Assembly (NCBI GenBank): GCA_964235485.1
Contig: CAXSAZ010000007.1
Coordinates: forward strand, 1-64,000
Reading direction: 5' to 3'
DNA from: CAHJXG01 sp964235485
GTDB taxonomy: Bacteria; Pseudomonadota; Alphaproteobacteria; Acetobacterales; Acetobacteraceae
DNA length: 64,000 nucleotides
Below are positions 26,091 to 33,763 of the stretch, piece by piece. The notes beneath the pieces were generated by a model. That model was not told the DNA's origin and searched no databases. It saw only the letters and a list, made by a program, of their open reading frames with translations. How positions within the stretch are numbered: position 1 is the first letter of the stretch; the number at the start of each line of letters is the position of its first letter. Made by a program: the position numbers and the translations under genes.

Positions 26091-26737
26091 AGCGGCGCCT
26101 CGCCTGTGGTCCGTGTCACGAGGTCGAGCACCACCTGCTCGAACATCTCGCGCGTCAGCAGCCCGGTGTTCGTGTTGTAGCGCGAGACGTGGTAGCTGTT
26201 TGCCAGCAGCAAGCCGTTCGGCAACTCGGTCACGTTGCCGTGACGGAACCGAATGCGGGCCGCGGGGATGCCGCAAGCGCGCAGGACGGCGGCATGGGCC
26301 AGGACGCCCAAGGCCAGGACGGCCCGAAGCTTCGGCAGGGCTTTCAGCTCCGCGGCGAGGAAGCGGTTGCAGGTCCGCACCTCAACGGGCTGGGGAAGGT
26401 TGGCGGGCGGCACGCAGCGCACGGCGTTCACCACGCGGCAGCCCTGGAGCTTCATGCCGTCGTCCGGCCGGGCGTCGTAGGTGCCGGTCGCCAGGCGGAA
26501 ACGGATCAAAGTCTCGTAAAGCAGGATGCCGGCATGGTCGCCGGTGAACGGCCGTCCGGTGCGGTTGGCGCCCTTGACGCCGGGCGCCATGCCAACGACC
26601 AGGATGGGGGCGTCGGGGTCGCCGAGGCTCGGGACGGGACCGTTGAACCAGTCGGGATGGCTTTGCTGGTTGGCTTGGCGGTAGGCCACCAGCCGAGGGC
26701 AGAGCGGACAATCGCGCGGGGGCTGCTCAGTCGGCAT
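26087..26737 (-). CDS. Uracil-DNA glycosylase, family 5 (UdgB) type
   Basis: Base-excision repair enzyme removing uracil and some other deaminated bases. 216 residues. Family-5 wording is clear in GMAPGVKGANRTGRPFTGD (49-67), and the second motif is SYHVSRYNTNTG. Four cysteines fit an iron-sulfur cluster: Cys10, Cys13, Cys108 and Cys123. Family 5 normally lacks the polar Asp/Asn of family 1 in motif A, as here. It is divergent from folK with an 84-base gap and shares overlapping stop codons with the peroxidase gene. Confidence 0.92.
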   Translation of the reverse strand: MPTEQPPRDCPLCPRLVAYRQANQQSHPDWFNGPVPSLGDPDAPILVVGMAPGVKGANRTGRPFTGDHAGILLYETLIRFRLATGTYDARPDDGMKLQGCRVVNAVRCVPPANLPQPVEVRTCNRFLAAELKALPKLRAVLALGVLAHAAVLRACGIPAARIRFRHGNVTELPNGLLLANSYHVSRYNTNTGLLTREMFEQVVLDLVTRTTGEAPL

Positions 26738-26821
26738 CGGGGCGGGAGTGCGTGTCGTGCATTGCCAAGCGGGATGCCGGCCTCCACGTGAACGGTCAAG
26801 CCTTGATGGGAGGCTTATGGG

Positions 26822-27319
26822 ATGTTCCAGACGATCCTGGTCGCAATCGGCGCCAACCTCGCCTCGGCCGGGGGGCGAACGCCGCTTGAAACCTGCCGAT
26901 GGGCGGCCGGGCAGCTTGGGCAGTTGCCCGGCCTTGAACTAAGGAAGGTGTCGCGCTGGTTCGCTACCCGGCCGATCCCCGCGTCGGACCAGCCGCGCTT
27001 CGTCAACGGCGCGGCCTGGCTGAGCGGCGTCTCCGAGCCTTGCCATCTTCTGGAGATGCTGCTCGCCATCGAGGCGGAAGCGGGCCGGGTTCGCGGCGTG
27101 CCGAACATGGCCCGGACCTTGGACCTTGACCTGCTGGCGATGGACGGCCTCGTTATGGCGGCGCCGAGGCTCGTTTTGCCGCATCCGCGGCTGCAGGACC
27201 GCGCCTTCGTGCTGGCCCCGCTTCAGGACATCCGGCCGGATTGGACGCATCCCGTGCTCCACCAGAGCGTCGGCGCGATGCTGGCGGCGGTGTCGGGCCA
27301 AGACGTCCAGGTATTGTAG
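26822..27319 (+). CDS. folK: 6-hydroxymethyl-7,8-dihydropterin pyrophosphokinase
   Basis: Activates hydroxymethyl-dihydropterin with pyrophosphate from ATP in folate synthesis. 165 residues. Family signatures are VAIGANLASAGG, FVNGAAWL, RTLDLDLLAMDG and LPHPRLQDRAFVLAPL. A GGGAGG site lies 8 bases before the ATG. No folB or folP lies beside it; the next gene is rpoZ, a pairing common in alphaproteobacteria. Confidence 0.95.
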   Translation: MFQTILVAIGANLASAGGRTPLETCRWAAGQLGQLPGLELRKVSRWFATRPIPASDQPRFVNGAAWLSGVSEPCHLLEMLLAIEAEAGRVRGVPNMARTLDLDLLAMDGLVMAAPRLVLPHPRLQDRAFVLAPLQDIRPDWTHPVLHQSVGAMLAAVSGQDVQVL

Positions 27320-27326
27320 CCGGCAC

Positions 27327-27355
27327 TTGCTGAATGGGTGGTTCTCGCTTAAATA
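27327..27355 (+). promoter_or_regulatory. Possible sigma-70 promoter for rpoZ-spoT
   Basis: TTGCTG (27327-27332), a 17-base spacer, then TAAATA (27350-27355) in the most AT-rich stretch before rpoZ. The -35 box is a fair match, the -10 box only half a match. An alternative -10, TAGATT at 27354-27359, fits the hexamer better but is spaced too far. Confidence 0.3.
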
Positions 27356-27392
27356 GATTATTCAACCGATACCAATGGCGGAGACCGGACGC

Positions 27393-27794
27393 ATGGCGCG
27401 CGTGACCGTAGAAGATTGCGTTCAAAAGGTTCCAAACCGGTTTGAGCTTGTCCTGCTCGCCGCGCAGCGCGCCCGCAACCTGAGCCGCGGCGAAGAGCTG
27501 ACGATTGACCGCGACCATGACAAGAACCCGGTCGTGGCCCTGCGCGAGATCGCCGAGGAAACGGTCGCGCTGCCGCTCCTGGAGCAGGACCTCATCAAGT
27601 CGCTGTCCCGCTCGCCGGAGCCGGAACCCGCGGATGAAGAGGTACTGGACCTGATCCCGACGGACCAGAACATCTTCGGCCTGCAGGACGTGTCGGCCGA
27701 GGAAGAAGCCTCGGCGATGCCGATTGGCGATCTTTCGCCGGATGACATCGAGGCAGCCATCGAGGCGGAGCTTGGCGGCCGTTCCCGCCGCTAA
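27393..27794 (+). CDS. rpoZ: RNA polymerase omega subunit
   Basis: Assists folding and assembly of RNA polymerase beta prime and forms part of a ppGpp site in proteobacteria. The ATG at 27393 (MARVTVEDCVQKVPNRF) is the usual start and has a GGAG box; an in-frame ATG at 27375 would add six residues. 133 residues, with conserved ELVLLAAQRARNLSRG and VVALREIAEETV. An acidic C-terminal tail (after about 70) is typical of alphaproteobacteria. It is placed directly before the ppGpp synthetase gene. Confidence 0.96.
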   Translation: MARVTVEDCVQKVPNRFELVLLAAQRARNLSRGEELTIDRDHDKNPVVALREIAEETVALPLLEQDLIKSLSRSPEPEPADEEVLDLIPTDQNIFGLQDVSAEEEASAMPIGDLSPDDIEAAIEAELGGRSRR

Positions 27795-27824
27795 ACAAGA
27801 TTCCACGAACGGGGGGCGGCCGTG

Positions 27825-30098
27825 ATGGGCTGGACGCCGCGCCCGTTCCGCGCGCCTGACGGCTTGGCATCGTCCGAGGCCCGGTCCGACGAGGCTCGGT
27901 CCGACTCTGCCAAGCCCGGCAGCCCGTCTGAGTGCCGGTCCAGGCTGACCAGGAGAATACTGGCTTACGATCCCAAAGCGGACACAGACCTGCTTGATGC
28001 CGCCTACGCGCTTGCTGCGCAGGCTCATGGGCAGCAAACCCGGGAAAACGGCGACCCGTATATCACGCATCCCATCGCAGTGGCCGAAATCCTGGCGGGG
28101 TATCGCCTGGACACGGCAAGCATCGCGACTGCTTTGCTGCATGACGTCATCGAGGACACCTCGGTCACGCTCCCCGCGCTGGAGCAGCAGTTCGGCCCGG
28201 CCATCGGCGGGTTGGTGGACGGCGTCACCAAGCTGACGCGGCTGGAGCTGCAATCGGACCGCACCAAGCAGGCGGAGAACTTCCGCAAGCTGGTCCTGGC
28301 CATGAGCAAGGACATCCGCGTCCTGCTGGTGAAGCTGGCCGACCGCCTGCACAATATGCGCACGCTGCATTACGTGCAAAGCCCGGAACGCCGAATGCGC
28401 ACGGCGCGGGAAACGATGGAGATCTACGCGCCGCTTGCCGAGCGGATCGGCATGGACGCGCTGAAAACCGAGTTGCAGACGCTGGCCTTTGCGCAGATCG
28501 AGCCGGAAGCGTTCGACACGATCCAAGCCCGGCTCAACTTCCTGCGCGGCCAGGGTGCGGACGTGATCGAGGAGGTGCGGGAGGAACTGCACCGCGTTTG
28601 CGCCGAAGGGGGCGCTGCGCCCATCGAGATCACCGGGCGCGAGAAGTCGCCCTACTCGATCTGGGAGAAGATGCAGCGCCGCAACGTGGCGTTCGAGCAG
28701 TTGTCGGACATCATGGCGTTCCGCGTGGTGATGCCGTCCCGCGATGCCTGCTACATCGCATTGGGCGCAGTTCATGCCGCGTATCCGGTGATCGCCGGGC
28801 GGTTCAAGGATTACATTTCCACGCCCAAGTCGAACGGCTACCGGAGTGTGCACACCGGCGTAACCCTGCGGGAGCCGCGCAACCAGAAGATCGAGGTGCA
28901 GATCCGCACGGCCGACATGCACGACGTGGCCGAGAACGGGGTGGCGGCGCATTGGCTGTACAAGCAGCAGGACGCTTCCTCCAGCGAACTGCAGCGGTTC
29001 CGCTGGGTGCAGGACCTGCTGGAAATCCTGGAGAATTCGCAGGCGGCGGATGAGTTCCTGGAGAACACCAAGCTTGAGCTGTACCAGGACCAAGTTTTCT
29101 GCTTCACCCCGAAAGGCCAGTTGATCGAGTTGCCGCGGGGGGCGACCAGCATCGACTTCGCTTACGCCGTGCACAGCCAGGTCGGCGACAAGTGCGTGGG
29201 CGCCAAGGTGAACGGGCGGCTGCTGCCGCTCCGGCACGAGCTGCAGAACGGCGATCAGGTCGAGATCATGACGGCGCGCGACGGCGTGCCGTCGCCGGCG
29301 TGGGAACGGTTCGTCGTCACCGGCAAGGCGCGGGCGCGCATCCGGCGTTACATCGCCCAGCAGCAGCGGCAGAACAACCTCGACGCCGGCCGGGCCGCGC
29401 TGGCCAAGGCGTTCCGGCAAGAAGGCTTGGACGGGTCGGAGAAGGTGCTGGAGGCCGGGCTGAAGGGCCTCAAGGCGGCATCGTTGGACGACCTGTATGT
29501 TTCGGTCGGCAACGGCAACATCGGGCCGAAGGATGTCGTGCACGCGGCCCATCCGGAACTGCGGCAGACGCCGCGGGCGCCGCGCATGTTGCCGAGCTTG
29601 CCGCCGCGGCCCGGCCGGGTATCGGCGCGCGACGGCGGCATCCCGATCACCGGGTTGGTGACGGGCATGGCGGTGCATTACGCCGGGTGCTGCCACCCGC
29701 TGCCGGGTGACCAGATCGTCGGGATCGTCACGACCGGAAAAGGGGTGACGATCCATACGAGGAGTTGCCAAACGCTTGAAAGCTTCGCCGCGACGCCAGA
29801 ACGCTTCATCGACGTGGGGTGGGAAACGCCTTTGCCCCTCGCCGGCGGCAAGCCGGCCACCCACACCGGCCGGATCAGCGCCGTTGCCGTGAACCAGCCG
29901 AGCACGCTCGCAAGCCTGACCAACGCCGTCGCGAAGCATGAAGGGGCGGTGACAAACCTCAAGATCACCAACCGGCAGCAGGACTTTTTCGAGGTCGTGC
30001 TGGACGTAGAGGTGCGGGACCTCCGGCATCTGTCGAACGTGATCGCCGGGCTGCGGGCGGCCAGCGGCGTGACGCAGGTTGAGCGGGCGCGGGGCTGA
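27825..30098 (+). CDS. spoT: Bifunctional (p)ppGpp synthetase/hydrolase (RelA/SpoT homologue)
   Basis: Makes and degrades (p)ppGpp. 757 residues from ATG 27825 (a GTG at 27822 is equally possible). An HD hydrolase domain keeps His82, His106-Asp107 and Glu110-Asp111 (LLHDVIED), so hydrolase activity is expected. The synthetase part shows GREKSPYSIWEKM and RFKDYISTPKSNGYRSVHT. A TGS domain (VFCFTPKGQLIELPRGATS) and a C-terminal ACT domain follow. The first 40 residues are an extra low-complexity tail (RSDEARSD) not typical of the family; the conserved fold starts near LAYDPKAD. It follows rpoZ. Confidence 0.95.
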   Translation: MGWTPRPFRAPDGLASSEARSDEARSDSAKPGSPSECRSRLTRRILAYDPKADTDLLDAAYALAAQAHGQQTRENGDPYITHPIAVAEILAGYRLDTASIATALLHDVIEDTSVTLPALEQQFGPAIGGLVDGVTKLTRLELQSDRTKQAENFRKLVLAMSKDIRVLLVKLADRLHNMRTLHYVQSPERRMRTARETMEIYAPLAERIGMDALKTELQTLAFAQIEPEAFDTIQARLNFLRGQGADVIEEVREELHRVCAEGGAAPIEITGREKSPYSIWEKMQRRNVAFEQLSDIMAFRVVMPSRDACYIALGAVHAAYPVIAGRFKDYISTPKSNGYRSVHTGVTLREPRNQKIEVQIRTADMHDVAENGVAAHWLYKQQDASSSELQRFRWVQDLLEILENSQAADEFLENTKLELYQDQVFCFTPKGQLIELPRGATSIDFAYAVHSQVGDKCVGAKVNGRLLPLRHELQNGDQVEIMTARDGVPSPAWERFVVTGKARARIRRYIAQQQRQNNLDAGRAALAKAFRQEGLDGSEKVLEAGLKGLKAASLDDLYVSVGNGNIGPKDVVHAAHPELRQTPRAPRMLPSLPPRPGRVSARDGGIPITGLVTGMAVHYAGCCHPLPGDQIVGIVTTGKGVTIHTRSCQTLESFAATPERFIDVGWETPLPLAGGKPATHTGRISAVAVNQPSTLASLTNAVAKHEGAVTNLKITNRQQDFFEVVLDVEVRDLRHLSNVIAGLRAASGVTQVERARG

Positions 30099-30113
30099 CT
30101 TGATGAGCTTGGC

Positions 30114-30530
30114 GTGATCCTGGGGCTCGGCTCGGACCTCTGCGACATCCGGCGGATCGAGGCGGTGATGGCCCGGTTCGGCGATCGCTTCCTGGAGCGC
30201 GTGTTCACGCCGGTTGAGCGCGCACGCGCTCTGCGGCGCACTGCCAGCCTTCATGCTCCCACCTTTGCCAAGCGGTTCGCGGCCAAGGAGGCGTGCGCCA
30301 AGGCGCTTGGCACCGGGTTCCGGATGGGCGTCTTCCATTCGGACATGGGCGTGGTGAACCTGCCGTCGGGACAGCCGACATTGGCGCTGACCGGAGGGGC
30401 GCAGGCCCGTTTGCTCGCGTTGGTGCCGCCCGGGATGCAGCCCGCGATGGCGTTGACGGTGACGGACGAGTATCCTTATGCCTTCGCCCAGGTGGTGATC
30501 TCGGCGCTGCCTGTGACCGGGGTTCCTTGA
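30114..30530 (+). CDS. acpS: Holo-[acyl-carrier-protein] synthase
   Basis: Transfers phosphopantetheine from CoA to apo-acyl carrier protein. 138 residues from a GTG start. The metal/CoA motif GLGSDLCDIRRIE and the second motif FAAKEACAKALGTG are intact. It sits between the ppGpp synthetase and signal peptidase genes and starts the acpS-lepB-rnc-era-recO run. Confidence 0.95.
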   Translation: MILGLGSDLCDIRRIEAVMARFGDRFLERVFTPVERARALRRTASLHAPTFAKRFAAKEACAKALGTGFRMGVFHSDMGVVNLPSGQPTLALTGGAQARLLALVPPGMQPAMALTVTDEYPYAFAQVVISALPVTGVP

Positions 30531-30590
30531 CACGGCGGGGCGGCATCGGCTTGATCCCGCCATTCCTGTGAACCGGATCACCTCTGCATA

Positions 30591-31334
30591 ATGGCGAACC
30601 AGAAACCGGGTGGCTTGATCGACAACATCAAGACCATCCTCTATGCCGGCCTGATCGCAATCGGCATCCGCACCGTTGCGTTTGAACCCTTCAACATCCC
30701 ATCCGGCTCGATGATTCCGACGTTGCTGATTGGCGATTACCTGTTCGTGTCAAAATACAGTTATGGCTATTCCCGGTACTCGATCCCGTTCGCGCCCAAC
30801 CTGTTCGATGGGCGGATTTTCGGGCGGCTGCCGGACCGCGGCGACGTCGCGGTGTTCAAGCTTCCCCGCGACAACCAGACCGACTACATCAAGCGCATCG
30901 TCGGCCTGCCCGGCGACCGCATCCAGATGAAATCCGGCCAGCTCTACATCAACGGCACCCTCGTGCCGCGCCGGGATGGTGGCAACTACACGGGCGATGA
31001 CGAGGGGCCGGGAACCCGGCCGCCGCGCCTATACATCGAAACGCTGCCGAACGGCCGGCAGCACGACATCCTCAAGATGTATGAGGAGGGCGGGCTGAAC
31101 AGCACGCCGGAGTTCAAGGTGCCGGACGGCCATGTGTTCGCCATGGGCGACAACCGGGACAACTCGGCTGACAGCCGCGACCCGACCAGCGGCGTGGGTT
31201 TTGTGCCGGTTGAAAACCTGGTGGGCCGCGCGGAGTTCATCTTTTTCTCAATCGACGGCTGGGCACCGTGGTGGAAGTTCTGGGATTGGCCGCTCGAAAT
31301 CCGTTGGAACCGGCTGCTGCACGGCATCACTTGA
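30591..31334 (+). CDS. lepB: Signal peptidase I
   Basis: Inner-membrane Ser/Lys protease that removes signal peptides on the periplasmic side. 247 residues. One N-terminal membrane segment (about 13-30) leads into FNIPSGSMIPTLLIGDY with nucleophile Ser40. The general base is Lys101 in YIKRIVGLPGDR. The later box MGDNRDNSADSR is also present. Only one transmembrane helix, as in mid-size alphaproteobacterial enzymes. The stop overlaps the TTG start of rnc. Confidence 0.96.
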   Translation: MANQKPGGLIDNIKTILYAGLIAIGIRTVAFEPFNIPSGSMIPTLLIGDYLFVSKYSYGYSRYSIPFAPNLFDGRIFGRLPDRGDVAVFKLPRDNQTDYIKRIVGLPGDRIQMKSGQLYINGTLVPRRDGGNYTGDDEGPGTRPPRLYIETLPNGRQHDILKMYEEGGLNSTPEFKVPDGHVFAMGDNRDNSADSRDPTSGVGFVPVENLVGRAEFIFFSIDGWAPWWKFWDWPLEIRWNRLLHGIT

Positions 31335-32065
31335 CCGGCGCGGGCAGCGAGCCTTCGCCTGACCCGGCCATCCAGTTTCAGGTGGCCGAGGCCATTCTCG
31401 GCCACAGCTTCGCCCGTCCCACCTTGCTGCATGAGGCGTTGACCCACCGTTCAGCCGCGCATGGCCGACGTGGCCAGCTTCGCCGGGGAGAGCGGCGCGG
31501 CGTCGGCTCGAACGAGCGGTTGGAGTTCATCGGCGACCGCGTACTCGGCTTGGTCATGGCGGACTGGCTGATCGAGCGGTTTCCCGACGAGCAGGAAGGC
31601 GAGCTGGGTCCGCGGCACGCGCATCTGGTGTCGCGCAAGGTGTTGGCGACCATCGCGGAAACGGCCGGGCTGTCGGAGGCCTTGGCGGTCGCGCCGAACG
31701 AGGCGCGGGCCGGCGTGGGCCAGCTTGCCAACGTGCTGGCCGACGCCATGGAGGCGATGATCGGGGCGCTGTACTTGGACGCCGGGCTGCCGGCGGCGCA
31801 GCGGTTCGTGCGGCGGGCTTGGCAGCCGGTGATGGACTCGCTCGTGCTGCCACCGAAGGACCCGAAAACCGCGCTGCAGGAATTGCTGATGGCACGGCGG
31901 CTCGCGCTGCCCATCTATCAGTTGGTGGACCGCAGCGGGCCGTCGCACGCGCCGGAGTTCGTCATCAGCGTGTCGGCATGTGACCAGACGGGCACCGGAC
32001 GTGCTGGCAGCAAGCGCCTGGCCGAGCGCCTGGCGGCGGCCGATTTGCTTGAAAGGTTGACATGA
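31331..32065 (+). CDS. rnc: Ribonuclease III
   Basis: Cleaves double-stranded RNA in rRNA and mRNA processing. I place the start at TTG 31331, overlapping the lepB stop (TTGA); this gives 244 residues. The catalytic signature NERLEFIGDRVLG (61-73) holds the metal-binding acids. A C-terminal double-stranded-RNA-binding domain begins near DPKTALQELLM. Between THRS and NERLEF there are about 19 residues instead of the usual 5-10, with an Arg-rich insert (HGRRGQLRRGERRG). The stop overlaps the era ATG. Confidence 0.94.
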   Translation: MTGAGSEPSPDPAIQFQVAEAILGHSFARPTLLHEALTHRSAAHGRRGQLRRGERRGVGSNERLEFIGDRVLGLVMADWLIERFPDEQEGELGPRHAHLVSRKVLATIAETAGLSEALAVAPNEARAGVGQLANVLADAMEAMIGALYLDAGLPAAQRFVRRAWQPVMDSLVLPPKDPKTALQELLMARRLALPIYQLVDRSGPSHAPEFVISVSACDQTGTGRAGSKRLAERLAAADLLERLT

Positions 32066-32991
32066 CGGACCAGCCCGACGCCTCCGGCCCGGAGCAGCTT
32101 GAGCCGCGTTGCGGCTTCGTCGCCATCGTGGGCGCACCCAATGCCGGCAAGTCCACGCTGCTGAACCGGCTGACTGGCGCCAAGCTGTCCATCGTGACGC
32201 CCAAGGCGCAGACGACGCGGTTCCGCGTGCTCGGCATCCTGATGCGCGGGCCGAGCCAGATCCTCCTGGTCGATACGCCCGGCATCTTCCGCCCGCGCCG
32301 CAAGCTGGACCGCGCCATGGTCAAGGCGGCCTGGACCGGGGCGGAAGATGCGGACCTCACGCTGCTGCTGGTCGATGCTAAGGCGGGCGCGACGGAGGGG
32401 GTGTTGACCATCGCCCGGCAGATCGCCGAGCGGGGACGCCGCGCCTGGATGGTGCTGAACAAGATCGACCTGATCGCGGCGCACACCTTGCTGCCGCTCA
32501 CCGCCCAACTGAGCGCGATCCTGCCGGCCGAGCAGACCTTCATGGTCAGCGCCGCGACCGGCGGCGGGCTGGACCGTTTGCTGGATGCGTTGGCAGCCGG
32601 GGTGCCGCCCGGGCCGCATCTTTACCCCGACGACGACCTGACCGACCTGCCGGACCGGCTGTTGGCGGCCGAGCTGGTGCGGGAGCAGATCTTCCTACAG
32701 ATCCAGGAGGAGATCCCCTACGGCACCACGGTTGAAACGGAGAGCTGGCAGGAGAAGCCGGACGGCTCGGTGCGGGTGGAGGCGACGATCTATGTCGCGC
32801 GGGCCGGGCACAAGGCCATCCTGATCGGGGCCGGGGGCGGGCGTATCAAAGAGATCGGCGCCCGTGCCCGCAAGGAGCTGACGGGCCTCCTCGAACGCCC
32901 GGTGCACCTGTTCCTGAACGTGAAGGAGCGCGCCGGCTGGGACGAGGAGGGTGCGCGGCTGCGGGCCATCGGCCTCGACGATACGGCATAG
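32062..32991 (+). CDS. era: GTPase Era
   Basis: GTPase that binds the 3' end of 16S rRNA in 30S assembly. 309 residues. G1 is GAPNAGKST (24-32), G3 DTPGIF, G4 NKIDLI, and the C-terminal KH domain includes IGAGGGRIKEIGARARKEL. The ATG overlaps the rnc stop by 4 bases. The rnc-era-recO order is strongly conserved and suggests one transcript. Confidence 0.97.
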   Translation: MTDQPDASGPEQLEPRCGFVAIVGAPNAGKSTLLNRLTGAKLSIVTPKAQTTRFRVLGILMRGPSQILLVDTPGIFRPRRKLDRAMVKAAWTGAEDADLTLLLVDAKAGATEGVLTIARQIAERGRRAWMVLNKIDLIAAHTLLPLTAQLSAILPAEQTFMVSAATGGGLDRLLDALAAGVPPGPHLYPDDDLTDLPDRLLAAELVREQIFLQIQEEIPYGTTVETESWQEKPDGSVRVEATIYVARAGHKAILIGAGGGRIKEIGARARKELTGLLERPVHLFLNVKERAGWDEEGARLRAIGLDDTA

Positions 32992-33000
32992 GGTCTGCCG

Positions 33001-33732
33001 ATGGAGTGGCAGGCGCCCGCCATCGTCCTGGCCGCCCGCCCGCACAGCGAGGGTGATGCGCTGGTCACGGTGCTGACCGAGGGCTATGGACGGCATCACG
33101 GCTTGGCCCGGGGCGGCAGCTCCCGGGCGCAGGCTCCGACCTGGCAGCCCGGCAACCTCGTGCAGGCGCGGTGGGTCGCCCGGCTTCCGGACCAGTTGGG
33201 TTCCATGACGGCGGAGCTGGTGCACCCCGGCGCGGCGCTGGCGATGGACGACGCTTTGTCGCTTGCCATGCTGTCTTCCGCCTGCGCCTTGGCGGAAGGG
33301 GCGCTGCCGGAACGCGAGCCGCATCCCAAGGTGTTCGCCGGCTTGGTGCAGTCGATTGCCGGGCTGGCGCGGGGACCGGACTCGCTGACGGATTTGGTGC
33401 GCTGGGAGGTCGCGCTGCTGGCGGAACTCGGCTACGGGCTGGACCTTTCGGCCTGCGCGATGTCCGGGGCGACGGCCGGGCTGGCCTGGGTGTCGCCGAA
33501 GACCGGCCGCGCCGTGTCGGACGAGGCGGCGGGCGAGTGGCGGCCGCGCTTGCTGCGCTTGCCGGGCTTCCTCGTGGGCGGGAACGCGGCGTCCGCCGAG
33601 GATTGGCGCGACGGCCTCAAGCTGACGGGGCACTTCCTGGCGCGGGACGCCTTTGGGCACCAGCACCGGCCGTTGCCGCCGGCGCGGCATATGCTTTACG
33701 ACCGGGTCTCGGCCTTGGCGACGAGTCCGTAG
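33001..33732 (+). CDS. recO: DNA repair protein RecO
   Basis: Mediator that loads RecA on SSB-coated DNA in the RecFOR pathway. 243 residues: an N-terminal OB-fold (MEWQAPAIVLAARPHSEGDA, LARGGSSRAQAP) and a helical C-terminal part (ALLAELGYGLDLSACA). No CXXC zinc motif is obvious, as is common in this class. It starts 9 bases after era and ends 31 bases before parC. Confidence 0.93.
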   Translation: MEWQAPAIVLAARPHSEGDALVTVLTEGYGRHHGLARGGSSRAQAPTWQPGNLVQARWVARLPDQLGSMTAELVHPGAALAMDDALSLAMLSSACALAEGALPEREPHPKVFAGLVQSIAGLARGPDSLTDLVRWEVALLAELGYGLDLSACAMSGATAGLAWVSPKTGRAVSDEAAGEWRPRLLRLPGFLVGGNAASAEDWRDGLKLTGHFLARDAFGHQHRPLPPARHMLYDRVSALATSP

Positions 33733-33763
33733 TTCTCTATATGTTCCAGACAGGAGAGCCGAG

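Noticed and set aside
27153..30581. 1142-codon minus-strand open frame opposite rpoZ, spoT and acpS
   Set aside because: Antisense shadow caused by high third-position GC; no family wording.
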